DNA from: Perognathus longimembris pacificus
Lineage: Eukaryota > Chordata > Mammalia > Rodentia > Heteromyidae
Length of the DNA stretch: 64,000 nt
Assembly: GCF_023159225.1 (NCBI RefSeq)
Contig: NC_063161.1
Coordinates: forward strand, 120,938,958 to 121,002,957
Reading direction: 5' to 3'
Each line of letters begins with the position of its first letter. The first letter of the stretch is position 1. The position numbers were made by a program, and so were the translations under genes. Of this stretch, positions 11,448-22,463 are shown piece after piece. A model generated the notes under the pieces. The model was not told the DNA's origin and did no database searches. It was given only the letters and a program-made list of their open reading frames with translations.

Positions 11448-11532
11448 AGCATGAAATCATAAATGAAAACAAAAGAGGAGAAGGTGAGAGTGGACATTCA
11501 GAAAATGGAACCTTACCCAGCCCCTACTTAAG
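11448..11532 (+). promoter_or_regulatory. IFNA copy 2 promoter with damaged virus-response module
   Basis: AAATGAAAAC (11461-11470) and TACTTAAG (11525-11532) are intact. The second module, GAAAGTGAGAG in the other copies, is here GAAGGTGAGAG (about 11,480-11,490), and about seven bases around it are missing. Reduced IRF binding is an inference. Confidence 0.75.
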
Positions 11533-11623
11533 CTAACGGGGCCATCAAGGTCCTCACACACTGCACAGCCAAAGCTTCAGCATCCGCACCTCAGCCACTC
11601 CAGCAGCACCTGCCCCATCCAAA

Positions 11624-11665
11624 ATGGCCCATCCAAAATGGCCCTGCCCTTGGTCTGCCTGGTGA
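11624..11665 (+). CDS. Overlapping upstream ORF of IFNA copy 2 (13 codons)
   Basis: A 14-base duplication (ATGGCCCATCCAAA) just before the gene creates an extra ATG at 11624, two frames off the main ATG at 11638. The small frame reads [13 protein letters not shown] and stops at TGA 11663-11665, inside the IFN signal peptide. Both ATGs have A at -3 and G at +4, so scanning ribosomes should mostly start at the first. None of the other four IFNA leaders has an upstream ATG. Whether the small frame is translated is not known. Confidence 0.75.
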   Translation: MAHPKWPCPWSAW

Positions 11666-12207
11666 GCCTGCTGGTGCTCAGCTGCAGGACAACCTGCTCC
11701 CTGGGCTGTGAGCTGCCTCCCACCCACAGCCTGGGGAACAAAAGAGCCTTGCTCCTCCTGGGACAGATGAGGAGAACCTCACTGTTCTCCTCCCTGCAGG
11801 ACAGAAAGGACTTTGGATTCCCCCAGGAGGCCTTTGATGCAGAGCAGGTCCAGAAGGCTGAAGCCATCGCTGTGCTCCATGAGATGACCCAGCAGATCTA
11901 CAGCCTCTTCAGCACAAAGAGCTGGCCTGCCCCTTGGGAGAAGAGCCTTGTGGCCACACTGTGCACTGGCCTCTCTGCCCAGCTGCATGAGCTGAGAGCC
12001 TGTGTGGCCCGGGAGGAGGGAGAGGAAGCGCCTGCCATGGTGCTTGAGGACTCCACGCTGGCTGTGAGGAGACACTTCCACAGGATCTCTCTCTACCTGC
12101 AGGAGAAGAAGTTCAGCCCTTGTGCCTGGGAGGTTGTCAGGGCAGAAATCATGAGATACTTCTCTTCATCAGCGGACTTGCTAGAAAGCATAAAGAGTGA
12201 AGAATGA
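11638..12207 (+). CDS. IFNA: Interferon alpha, copy 2, lacking Cys29
   Basis: This intact 189-codon single-exon IFN-alpha has a 23-aa signal peptide and a mature start of CELPPTH. It belongs to the same receptor/ligand family as copy 1. The striking change is Ser at residue 52 (mature 29): TCC at 11791-11793 instead of TGC. The partner Cys139 (residue 162) remains. In IFN-alpha the 29-139 disulfide is the one most needed for activity, so this product is probably weak or misfolded and carries an odd free cysteine. Other differences are Gln85 (MTQQIY) and Pro161 (FSPCAWE), both ancestral-looking. The tail is of the LLESIKSEE class. Together with the upstream ORF and the altered promoter, the gene looks reduced in output although its frame is open. 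Block Y has no counterpart. Confidence 0.93.
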   Translation: MALPLVCLVSLLVLSCRTTCSLGCELPPTHSLGNKRALLLLGQMRRTSLFSSLQDRKDFGFPQEAFDAEQVQKAEAIAVLHEMTQQIYSLFSTKSWPAPWEKSLVATLCTGLSAQLHELRACVAREEGEEAPAMVLEDSTLAVRRHFHRISLYLQEKKFSPCAWEVVRAEIMRYFSSSADLLESIKSEE

Positions 12208-12545
12208 GATCTCACCCTACGTGGAAATGGCCTCACTGATAGAAAACAGAGTCTCCCTCCATCGGGCTCTGTCATTTTCCAAAGTTGTCATTTCTGCTAT
12301 GATATGACATGACTTTAGTGAATTTGTTAGTTGTTTTCAGAAGTGATGGTTAAATTTTGTTCAAGTTTCTAGACTCTTCCCTTTCATCTGTGTAGATATA
12401 TCTATCCCTGTTTACATATTTATTTATCTAACTATTTATCAGACAAATTAGTTTTACTCATATTCCCATGTATACCTTTACATTATGGTTTATATATGTA
12501 ATTAATTTCTTGATTGCTTATTAAATTTTTTCTAAAGAAGTTTCT
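12208..12545 (+). other. IFNA copy 2 3'UTR
   Basis: ATTTA motifs at about 12,415-12,440 and ATTAAA near 12,520 mark an AU-rich cytokine 3'UTR of the copy 1/4 class. Confidence 0.6.
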
Positions 12546-12843
12546 TGTACGTGTTGATTTTCACTATGCTTAGTCCAGTAGGAAATGAAGAAAAATCTAA
12601 TGAAATTGTGATAGAGAAAAGGCAGACTGTGGCACGGAGGACTTTCAGAGAGGCAGAAATGTGAAAATGGACAGTAGACATCTAAACCCCTATGAGGATG
12701 TAAGGAGCAAAGGAAACTTAAATTTACCATTATTCCAATTCTAAAACAAAGAGCAATAGAGTCCTTGGGAGTCAGAGGTGTGAGAGCATCACGTTAGTAG
12801 AACAAGTGATAAAGGAAAGATATTTTAAAAAATCCACTTGTTG

Positions 12844-13066
12844 GGGGCTGGGGATATAGCCTAGTGGCAAGAGTGCCTGCCTCGGATACACGAGGCCCTA
12901 GGTTCGATTCCCCAGCACCACATATGCAGAAAACGGCCAGAAGCGGCGCTGTGGCTCAAGTGGCAGAGTGCTAGCCTTGAGCGGGAAGAAGCCAGGGACA
13001 GTGCTCAGGCCCTGAGTCCAAGGCCCAGGACTGGCCAAAAAATAAAAAAATAAAAAATAAATAAAT
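12844..13066 (+). mobile_element. Dimeric ID SINE with target-site duplication
   Basis: Young-looking full dimer (GGCTGGGGATATAGCC head) with an A-rich tail. The repeat AAAAAATCCACTTG occurs just before it and again just after the tail. Confidence 0.92.
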
Positions 13067-13897
13067 AAAAATTAAAAAATCCACTTGCTTAGCACGGGAA
13101 GCAGTGGTGCAGCGAAGGTGTGGACTGACCCTGCCACTGCGCTGAGAGCGTGCATGGCAGTGGTACTATTCGGGCAAGGAATGGCCAGGTTAATAATAAG
13201 AAAGCAGATGAGAATAGTCAGATACAAGAGGGGTTACTGACTCTAAAGTGGAGAAGGCAATATGGTGAAATAGAAGATAAAATGTGGGATCTTTGTGTAG
13301 AACTTTCCGTGTCTGCGTGTGTGTGTGTGTTTATAAACTTTTTTTGTTGTCATTTGGCAATATCAGAGTTTTAAATCACAGCTTTGTGCTTTTAGGTCAC
13401 TGCTTGCTCACTGACACTCTACCACTTGAGCACAGGCTCCAGTCTAGCGTTTTGTTTGGGGGTTCTTTGGAGTTCCAATGGAGTGGACTTTTTTTTTTCT
13501 GCCTAGGCTAATTTCAAACTGAAGTCTTCTAGATCTCGGTCTCTTTAAAGGCTAATATTCCAAACGTAGCCCACTGGCAACTTTACAGATAGATAGACAG
13601 ATTATAGATAGATAGGTAGTTAGCTAGCTAGCTAGATAGATAGGAAGGCATACAGGCAGGCAGGCAGAGAGATTTTAAGCATCTGTTATATATGCTGGCA
13701 AAATAATATATTTCCAAGTTTTAAATGATTTTATATTGTTTCAGTAGTAATGTGCCACTATTTTAAATAATTCTACTTTAAACAGCTCTTATGGTTTGTT
13801 CCTATGTTATGCAGAAATAGACACCAAATTCGATTGTCAAACTTCACTACTGATGATATAAGAAACGTAGAAATGTTGGCTATAAGAATTAATTTAA
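13067..13897. other. Spacer with (GATA)/(GCTA)/(GGCA) microsatellite
   Basis: No gene is seen. A compound tetranucleotide repeat spans about 13,587-13,673. The segment near 13,770 is an older paralogue of 5,110. Confidence 0.6.
13587..13673. repeat. Compound tetranucleotide microsatellite
   Basis: GATA-type units change to GCTA and then to GGCA units. Confidence 0.9.
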
Positions 13898-14104
13898 GGG
13901 GCTGGGAATATGGCCTAGTGGGAAGAATGCTTGCCTCATAAGCCCTGGGTTCGATTCCTCAGCACCACATATATAGTAAAGGCCAGAAGCGGCACTGTGT
14001 CCTAAGTGGCAGAGTGCAAGCCTTGAGCAAAAAAGAAACCAAGGACAGTGCTCAGGCCCTGAGTCCAAGCCCCAAGACTGGCAAAATAATAATAATAATA
14101 ATAA
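13898..14104 (+). mobile_element. Dimeric ID SINE a (left partner of the tandem duplication)
   Basis: This element has its own variants: a shortened CTCATAAGCCC head segment, GGGTTCGATTCC, GTGTCCTAAG, GTGCAAGCC and an AAT-repeat tail. These variants allow it to be traced in SINE b. Confidence 0.88.
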
Positions 14105-14106
14105 TT

Positions 14107-14590
14107 TAAGCTGGGTGCGGCTGGTTCACAACTGTGATCCTTGCTACTCAGGAAACTGATATCTGAGGGTCTCAGTTCAAGCCAGCCAGATAGGAAAGTT
14201 CATGAGACTCTTCTCTCCAATTACTGACCCACAAAAGCCAGAAGTGGAGCTATGACTCAAGTGGCAGACAACTTGCCTTGAATAAATAGTTCAGGCCCTG
14301 AGTTAAGTGTCACATATACAAGGAGAGGATGGAGTTAATTTAGATCACATTGATGGACTATAGCACCTTCCAAGCACATTTCACATTCTATCGAACTAGA
14401 TGTGATCAACATTCTTATCTCTTTTCTCCCATAATTCTGCTGGTTTGATGACTATTACACCTTGGGTCCTTCCAAAACTAAGCAAGACTACATTAAGGAC
14501 TGATATCATTCCTAAATAACATATACGCAGTTAACTGTGTCAGTGAATATCTCACTGAATGCTCAGAATGGTTGATTAAAGTCAAGTGAA
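14107..14590 (+). repeat. Tandem duplication unit 1 (B1-like SINE plus unique sequence)
   Basis: It begins with a B1-like/ID composite SINE (about 14,107-14,320) and continues into unique sequence. The whole is repeated at 14,814-15,297 with an offset of 707 bases and only a few differences. Confidence 0.93.
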
Positions 14591-14805
14591 GGGCTGGGAA
14601 TATGGCCTAGTGGCAAGAGTGCTTGCCTCAAATACATGAAGCCCTGGGTACAATTCCTCAGCACCACATATATAGAAAAGGCCAAAAGGGGCGCTGTGTC
14701 CTAAGTGGCAGAGTGCAAGCTTTAAGCAAAAAAGAAACCAGGGACAGTGCTCAGGCCCTGAGTCCAAGCCCCAAGACTGGCAAAAAAAAAAAAAAAAAAT
14801 AATAA
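14591..14805 (+). mobile_element. Dimeric ID SINE b, hybrid of a and c
   Basis: The 5' half carries SINE c variants (CTCAAATACATGAAGCCC, GGGTACAATTCC). The 3' half carries SINE a variants (GTGTCCTAAG, GTGCAAGC, CCCCAAGACTGG). The switch lies between about 14,653 and 14,677. Confidence 0.88.
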
Positions 14806-14813
14806 TAATAATT

Positions 14814-15297
14814 TAAGCTGGGTGCGGCTGGTTCACAACTGTGATCCTTGCTACTCAGGAAACTGATATCTGAGGGTCTCAGTTCAAGCCAGCCAGATAG
14901 GAAAGTTCATGAGACTCTTCTCTCCAATTACTGACCCACAAAAGCCAGAAGTGGAGCTATGACTCAAGTGGCAGACAACTTGCCTTGAATAAATAGTTCA
15001 GGCCCTGAGTTAAGTGTCACATATACAAGGAGAGGATGGAGTTAATTTAGATCACATTGATGGACTATAGCACCTTCCAAGCACATTTCACGTTCTATCT
15101 AACTAGATATGATCAACATTCTTATCTCTTTCCTCCCATAATTCTGCTGGTTTGATGACTATTACACCTTGGGTCCTTCCAAAACTAAGCAAGACTACAT
15201 TAAGGACTGATATCATTCCTAAAAAACATATACGCAGTTAATTGTGTCAGTGAATATCTCACTGAATGCTCAAAATGGTTGATTAAAGTCAAGTGAA
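14814..15297 (+). repeat. Tandem duplication unit 2
   Basis: This is a second copy of 14,107-14,590, again a B1-like/ID SINE followed by unique sequence. It ends at the start of SINE c. Confidence 0.93.
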
Positions 15298-15500
15298 GGG
15301 CTGGGAATATGGCCTAGTGGCAAGAGTGCTTGCCTCAAATACATGAAGCCCTGGGTACAATTCCTCAGCACCACATATATAGGAAATGGCCAGAAGTGGC
15401 GCTGTGTCTCAAGTGGCAGAGTGCTAGCCTTGAGCAAAAAGAAACCAAGGACAGTGCTCAGGCCCTGAGTTCAAGGCTCAGGACTGCCCCTACCCCCCAA
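15298..15500 (+). mobile_element. Dimeric ID SINE c (right partner)
   Basis: Its head matches SINE b; its second half differs (GTGTCTCAAG, GTGCTAGCC, and a CCCCTACCCCCC end in place of the usual tail). Confidence 0.88.
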
Positions 15501-16539
15501 AAAAGTCAAGTGAAATAGAAATACAGAGAGTAAGATGCTTGTGGACAATTGCTGTGTTGTAGGAGTTTGAACTATTAGAAAAATCCATAATGCAAAATAT
15601 ACATTACTCAGAATTTTAAAAATTGGCATTGATATTCCATTCTACTTGAACTTAAATCTGATGTGGTGCAACTCATTAAAGAACTACAAGTCCCTTTTCT
15701 CTCATAAATTAGTGGATTAAAACTGTTAATAGAGTTGTCAATAGAATAGTAAATAGAACTGTAATTTCAAGGTGCGTAGTAGAATAATATTCCTGGGAGT
15801 AATACTGAAAATATAATAGGCCTGTCAGCCATATTTCTAACTGTATGTGACACTATTGTTTGTTTTTCTGTAAAATCCTGGTGAGTCTGTTGACTAATTC
15901 TCCTTAAATGACTTCTAAATGACTTAGTCCAAGAAAGCAGAATTCTTCCATGACTGTAGAGATTCTGAAACGTTGTCACTCTTTCTTTAAAGAGGTCTCC
16001 TATTTACAGGCAGTCAAGAAATGGAGGCTGGATGGACACATAAGAATAACAATAAACATCCGGATGGACTAGCAGAATATTAGGGTGCTTTGTTAATGAT
16101 TCTTGCTCCTGGTACTGAAAGCACCCAGATTTAGTCTACATTTCCTCAGAACTTACTGACACTCACATTACAATCTGTTATTCTATAAAATAATGAACAA
16201 CAGCACGTTGGTATTAGAAGTAGCACCAAGATCCTTTGGCATCTCAGCACTTTATGATTTTAAGCTGTGGCTTCTCCTTGGATGGAAATTCCTAAATGTA
16301 TTAGTAATCTTCACTTTGTATAATGGGTGTTTCCAATGGAGCCATTATCCCAACTCTTTTTCAGGTGGTGATCAGAGACCATGTGTGTGTGTGGAATACT
16401 TTATACAACCCTCCATAGTTAGGTATTTCTCCAAAACTGTCTAGATGAGCACAATACAAACAGTCCTATGTGGAAGAGAGTAAATACATCCAAAGATGCT
16501 TGGAACATGAATTGGATTATTATTCTTATGTTTTCATTT
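15501..16539. other. Spacer downstream of IFNA copy 2
   Basis: No gene is seen. 15,535-15,674 matches 47,714-48,072 in Y; 15,675 to about 16,523 is absent from Y. Confidence 0.6.
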
Positions 16540-16554
16540 TCGTGGTATTGTTTT

Positions 16555-17814
16555 TTTATTAATTTAGGAATTTATTTTATTTTATTTTATTTTATTAATT
16601 TTTATTTTCAAACCGATGTACAGAGAGGTTACAGTTTCATACGTTAGGCATTGGATACATTTCTTATACTGTTTCTTACCTCCTCCCTCATTCCCCTCTC
16701 CCCCCTCCCCCTTTCCCTTTCCCCCCATGAGTTGTTCTGTTTTACACCAAACAGTTTTGCAAGTATTGCTTTTGTAGTCGTTTGTCTCTCGATTTTGGTA
16801 TTCCCTTTCAATTTCCTAGTTCTAATACCAGTATACACAGTTTTCAATGTACTCAGATAAGATACAGAGATAGTTCAGTTACAACCATAGGAAGGGGATA
16901 CAAGACGATCATCAATAATAGAAGCTACGGTTTTACATAGCATGTTGAAAGTAATTACAACAGTGATATAACAGTCGTTTCCATAACATATAGTTCATTT
17001 CACTTAGCAACATCTTATGTGTTCATGGGGGTATAGCTATTGGGCTCTTGTGATCCTCTGCTGTGACTAGCCTAAACCTGTGCTAAGTATTCCCTATGAG
17101 GGAAACCATAGAGTCCATGTTTCTTTGTGTCTGGCTCACTTCACTTAGTTTAACTTTTTTTTCAAGTCCCTCTATTTCCTTCCGAATGGGGCAATGTCAT
17201 TATTTCTGATGGAGGCATAAAATTCCATTGTGTATATGTACCACATTTTCATGATCCATTCATCTACTGAGGGGCATCTGGGTTGGTTCCATATTCTAGC
17301 TATGACAAATTGTGCTGCGATGAACATTGTTGTGCTGCCATGAACATTGTTGTGCTGGTGGCTTTAGTGTGTTCTTGTTTGTGGTCTTTTGGGCAGATGC
17401 CCAAAAGTGGGGCTGCTGGGTCATAGGGCAGCTCTATGTTTAGCCTTCTGAGGAGTCTCCATACTGCTTTCCAGAGTGGCTGAACCAGTTTACATTCCCA
17501 CCAACAATGAAGTAGGGTTCCCTTTTGGCCACATGCCCTCCAACATTTGTTATTGTTAGTTTTCTTGATATAGGACATTCTTACTGGGGTGAGATGTTTT
17601 GATTTGCATTTCTTTTATGGCCAGTGATGTAGAGCACTTTTTAATATGTCTCTTGGCCATTCTCATTTCCTCATCAGAGAAGTCGCTTTTTAAGTCTTTA
17701 GCCCACTTGTTGAGAGGGCTATTGGTTCTTTGTGGTTTTGTTTTGGAGGAATGTAATTTTTTTAGTTCTGCATATATTTTAGATATGAGGCCTATGTCCG
17801 TTGTTAGGAATTAA
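16555..17814 (-). pseudogene. L1 ORF2 C-terminal remnant and 3'UTR
   Basis: Reverse-strand reading gives the L1 ORF2 zinc-knuckle region ([17 protein letters not shown]) at about 17,300-17,578, with frame breaks on both sides. A 3'UTR follows that ends in TTTTA-rich sequence. It is a non-coding remnant. Confidence 0.85.
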
Positions 17815-18021
17815 TTTTAAATGCTTAAGACCATAGGAGGATTTTCAATGGATGCTCACATTTTAAGAACTACAGGCTGGAGAATGTAGCTCAGCAGTAG
17901 AATGCTTGTTTAGTACAATCATGCCCCTGAGTTTGATCCTAGCACTCAGACTCATCAGTGGATTCTTCAAGAGATCCAGTGTCCTTGTCCTCGGCTTCCG
18001 CCATGGTGGTGCCGGGGAGTC
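17815..18021 (-). pseudogene. Cellular-transcript 5' end joined to L1
   Basis: On the - strand, starting just inside the target repeat, comes a GC-rich leader, then ATG opening a frame MAEAEDKDTGSLEESTDESE (ATG near 18,003). A SINE-like stretch then joins L1. The leader and acidic start look like the beginning of a cellular mRNA captured by template switching. I do not recognise the gene. Confidence 0.55.
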
Positions 18022-18051
18022 TCGTGGTATTGTTTTAAAAACATAATTCTT

Positions 18052-18262
18052 GGGGCTGGGGATATAGCCTAGTGGCAAGAGTGCCTGCCTTGGATACACG
18101 AGGCTCTAGGTTCGATTCCCCAGCACCACATATACAGAAAACGGCCAGAAGCGGCGCTGTGGCTCAAGTGGCAGAGTGCTAGCCTTGAGCGGGAAGAAGC
18201 CAGGGACAGTGCTCAGGCCCTGAGTCCAAGGCCCAGGACTGGCCAAAAAAAAAAAAAAAAAA
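18052..18262 (+). mobile_element. Dimeric ID SINE
   Basis: Full dimer with A tail, inserted right after the chimeric L1. ATAATTCTT is repeated on both sides. It is absent from Y at about 48,105. Confidence 0.9.
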
Positions 18263-20123
18263 ACCATAATTCTTACTAGTGATTTTAGTACTATTCAGCT
18301 TAAGAGAAGAACTTTTGCTATTCCCTCTTATTTCTCTGTCTGAAGTAAGTCTTTCCAGTTAGTGAGTAGATTATTGACTAGGTGGAGTCTCAGATGAGAT
18401 AACATTCACCACCCTCCCAGGGACAGGGGACCTTGAGTTGACTGCTTTGATTTTCCATTTTCTCCTCATGACTTCTCCCAAATACATTAATGAGAAAAAA
18501 GTCATGTACTTGATCTTGCAAAAATGAGGCAGTTCACTACCCTAGGTATAGCTCTTCCTTCACTGTATTAGAAAGCAATTTCTTAGCCTTTCTGAAATTC
18601 AGCATTGATCTTCAGTGGTCCCAAGTCTTTGGTACATTTAATTTTGCTATGAACACTTTGTGATTTGTGATTATTTACTTAAAAATTGTCATCAGGACCA
18701 GTAATTGCTAGTTATGAAATTTCCCACTGGCGCTCTGCTTCCATAGCTCCATTTGCTTTAGCCATTTGGAAGGATAGTATTTCAACTTCCTGCCTGGCCA
18801 GGTCTGACCTCTAATCCTCCAGATCTCCACCTGCTGAGACCTGGGAAGATCATCCCAGGCCGCCCTGCTTGGTTGTACTTTGTCATTTGGGCTTTAGAGA
18901 TCACTTACCTTCTTTCACTTTCATGACAATTGAAATTATAATGTTTGTTTTAGCCCACAAACAACTAGGGATTTTGCTTTCTAAGAAACTGCAAAAGAGA
19001 AATGCTAAGTCATATGTAATGGAAATTTTAATAAAGAGCAGGGCCCCCCAGTCTTTCTTTGTTTTTCTCTATGGAAATTACCTCACCATGAAACAGAATG
19101 CAGCAACACAACAGGTGGACACAAGTAGACCATTCAACCAAAGCGGCTTTAAAGACACAAAATTAAAATTAAAAATTAAAAAATAGAAGTCATTGAAGTA
19201 GTGAGTGATATTTCTTGTTGAAATAACTCCTGTGTGGAAGACTTATCAGAAGGAAAATCTAAAGATCCCTTTCTCACATTAATGGTCTCCAAACAGAAGT
19301 CAGCAAGTGGAGAAGAAGGTTGTTTGTATGGCTGTCTCTAAACATGTTCATATTTTTTCCTGAAACTGAAAGGAACTTGCACTCAGAAGTTTTTGCTGTC
19401 TGAAAAAAAGACCTGTAATCAAACTCAGAATGTTTTAAAATATGGCATACATTATACATTGTGAATTTACTAAAATACGTAAAGAACAAAAGCTGTATTT
19501 TCTTAAATAATGATATAATTCATTATTTTTTCTATTTGTTTAAAGTCTTGTAAGCTGACTTCAGGCTATAAGGTGTGAAATGTAAGTTTTATAAGGAAAG
19601 ATTGTTGAAGATATTACTTATTAAAGACATGTTACTGATGTTGAAAAGACCTACTCTACAAAAACAATTTAAAAACTGCTATCAGTCATTACATCATATT
19701 ACAAATGTATCTTTCATGAATATAAGTATTCATTTCTGGGTTTCTTGATCAAATGACTCATTGGTTGTCTCCCCTCAGTGGAGACCAGCACTTTTCCAAG
19801 GACCATAGAACTATGTACTTTGGGCTTTGTTATATTTAACATATAGCCCCAAATATGGCTGTGGTCCTTGACCATACTCTTCTATATTTACAGGTAAAGA
19901 AGTATGTTGCTACAGATAAAGGTAAATCCCCAGGCCACGATGTATAGGAAAAATATTTCCATGCATTTTTAATTGGTCTCTATTCATTCTCATATGACAC
20001 CAAGATGTGAAGATGAGGAAAATGAACTCCAGTTGGGTGATTTGTGGGCAGAGGAGACAAGTTTTTTCAATGAGACCACTCTTCAAGTTTTTTTTTAATT
20101 TTCTGATGATATTTCTCTCTCTT

Positions 20124-20174
<51 letters not shown>

Positions 20175-20345
20175 ATGTGCAAGTGCATGCAGGAGTGAGC
20201 ACATGTGGGTACTGCAGCTTGAACTCAGATTCTGGGCCACTATTTCTGAGCTTTTTCATTCAAGGCTAGTGCTCTACTACTTGGGCCACAGCTTTACTTC
20301 TGGCTCTTTTTGGTGTTTTATTGGAGATAAGAATATCACAGACTA
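18263..20345. other. Spacer, nearly identical to Y 48,100-50,645
   Basis: No gene was recognised. The stretch 18,280-19,650 is almost identical to 48,110-49,470. An open frame at 18,869-19,186 is shared with 48,706 only because of this recent identity. A (CT)n tract lies at about 20,113-20,164. Confidence 0.6.
20125..20176. repeat. (CT)n followed by short (GT)n
   Basis: About 20 CT units then GT. The Y equivalent at 50,424-50,478 has few CT units and many GT units. Confidence 0.9.
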
Positions 20346-20558
20346 GGGGCTGGGAATATGGCCTAGTGGCAACAGTGCCTGCCTCATATACATGAGGCCC
20401 TAGGTTCAATTCCCCAGCACCACATATACAGAAAACGGCCAGAAGTGGCGCTGTGGCTCAAGTGGCAGAGTGCTAGCCTTGAGCAAAAAGAAGCCAGGGA
20501 CAGTGCTTAGGCCCTGAGTCCAAGCCACAGGACTGGCCAAAAAAAAAGAAAAAAAAAG
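20346..20558 (+). mobile_element. Dimeric ID SINE shared with block Y
   Basis: AGAATATCACAGACT flanks it on both sides. The orthologous insertion is at 50,646-50,865 in Y, so this one predates the block duplication. Confidence 0.92.
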
Positions 20559-22460
20559 AATATCACAGACTTTCCTGTTCTAATGTTGTTTTAATAGGAA
20601 AATTAGCCACTCATTTTGCAGCACACAAAAATAATTCTAGTTGATTCTGGCTGCATTTCACAACTTAACCTGAGGGATAATGCCAAGTGTATAAGGAGAA
20701 GGTCTTGAAATACCTAAGGTTAATTATTTTCAGAGGCGGAAGGGAAGAATATGATGAGATAGCTTTCTGTGAGTCCCGGAGGATCGCGTAAACTAAAATA
20801 TACATTAAGTCTTCCATATTTTGAGGATGCCTTCTCAACTTCACATTCTGGACATTAAAAATATAATTGTAAAACAAAATACCTTCAAATAGGTTGCTGT
20901 TCTTTTTATTAAAAAACATTTTGCATATAATCTTCATTGATAAAGTTTAGAGTCATGGGGATTTAAAAGTATCTCCACAGCTATAACCTTCTCAAATATA
21001 CCTTGTATGTATCAGAATTATGATTGCACAATGATTATAATGATGTTCTTTCTGTTGAATAGTGACTAAGCTCCCCTCAACAAGAGGAAAGTTAGTCTTT
21101 ATATGTATGGGAACACACTTTACATATTGCATGTCTTACGGTCTCCAAAGTTCACTCTAATAAAATCTCATTCTTTTTAGTTTATTTCATTTTTGTGCAT
21201 TACCTTGTGTATCCAATGAGAAACCTTGTCACAAAAGTCATAAGGGACAAAGAGAATGTGAGCAGAATCCTTGATACAAACCTCTAGCGAGACAGGTGGA
21301 GGAGATTTTTCCATGACATCTTTGATCACTGTCAACCTATACAATGAGCCACCAATGACTATATTTTGGTATCCCTATGTATTTGAACATGAGTACTTAT
21401 GACTGGGCTTGGCCTATGGGAGTGAAAGCACAACATGGTTGTATTTTATTATTTAATTCTACTAAAGTCTTTCAATGCATTCATGATTATATCACATTCT
21501 GAATAGGAAAAATGTGAAATAAGATGAAGCTCTAGCAGACACAGAAGGCAATAATTATTTCTCACATAAAGCCATGTTATTTTCAGCATGAATATTTTTG
21601 AAGTTTACGAAGGAAAATAAATATATTTTTGAAAGAAAATGAATAATATTTTGAATTTTTGAAAGAAGTTTTCTGGACTATTTGTATGGGTGTTATATAT
21701 TTTATTCAGACATGTATAAATTGAATATATACTCTGGATTCATTGCAATTTATGTAAGTACATGCATTACACTAAAAGTAAATAAATCACAAAATACTTC
21801 ATGAGGAAATTAAAACAAGTTATAACAGGTAAATTCTAATCAGTGAAAATAAAAGTACTCCATTGATATCCAGATAAATGTCAGTGTCTTTTCTTGTCCC
21901 AGGGGAAGGGCAGTTCTTTACTGTGGTTGAACTCAGGACTTCACATGTGCCTGGAGGTTTTTTGCCAATTAGCCATGCCTTCGGTACTCTTATGAAATAG
22001 AATCTTGATGGCTGCCTCAAGTGTATACCTGGTGCTTGGTCACTGATTTGTCCACTTATTTAAGGTGTCATGTTATAGGAGGAATAGAGAGGATTGCTGC
22101 AATGCCCAGATTCATAGTTTGAGCTGGAGTGTCATAACCACTTCTCTACTGTCGGCCTCAAACCATGATCCAGAATGAAGTATGGGTGATTGACACTCAG
22201 ATAACCTTCTATATTCAACAGTCTCCTTAAACTATTTTGTAATCTATCCTAAGATGCACTCAATGAAAAATTAAAATTTGCAGGTTTTTAAGTATAATTC
22301 AAAGATGTAGCTAGACTACAGTAATATATTACCGCATATGAGTTTTGCTGACTTTTTATCAGGGGTTCTATTAGAAAAAAACAAACAAAAACTAAGCATG
22401 TGTGGGGGAGAGGAAGAGAAACCAACAGAGGAAAGATAGTAGTTGGGAAATGCCCCTCTA
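20559..22460. other. Spacer before IFNA copy 3
   Basis: AT-rich sequence aligning with 50,870-53,175 in Y, apart from two SINEs inserted there. No gene was recognised. Confidence 0.6.
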
Positions 22461-22463
22461 AAC

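Larger units (their letters stand above)
16540..18036 (-). mobile_element. Chimeric L1 insertion bounded by 15-bp target-site duplications
   Basis: TCGTGGTATTGTTTT occurs at 16540-16554 and again at 18022-18036. Between them, reading the - strand, comes a stretch that looks like the 5' end of a cellular mRNA, then a SINE-like fragment (together 17,815-18,021), then a 5'-truncated L1 with the ORF2 C-terminus and 3'UTR (about 16,555-17,814) and an A-rich tail. Block Y keeps one copy of the target (48082-48096) and no insert. Confidence 0.88.

Noticed and set aside
18869..19186. A 105-codon frame also found at 48,706 in block Y
   Set aside because: The flanking non-coding DNA is equally identical, so conservation is due to recent duplication. 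No domain and no paralogue in the other spacers.
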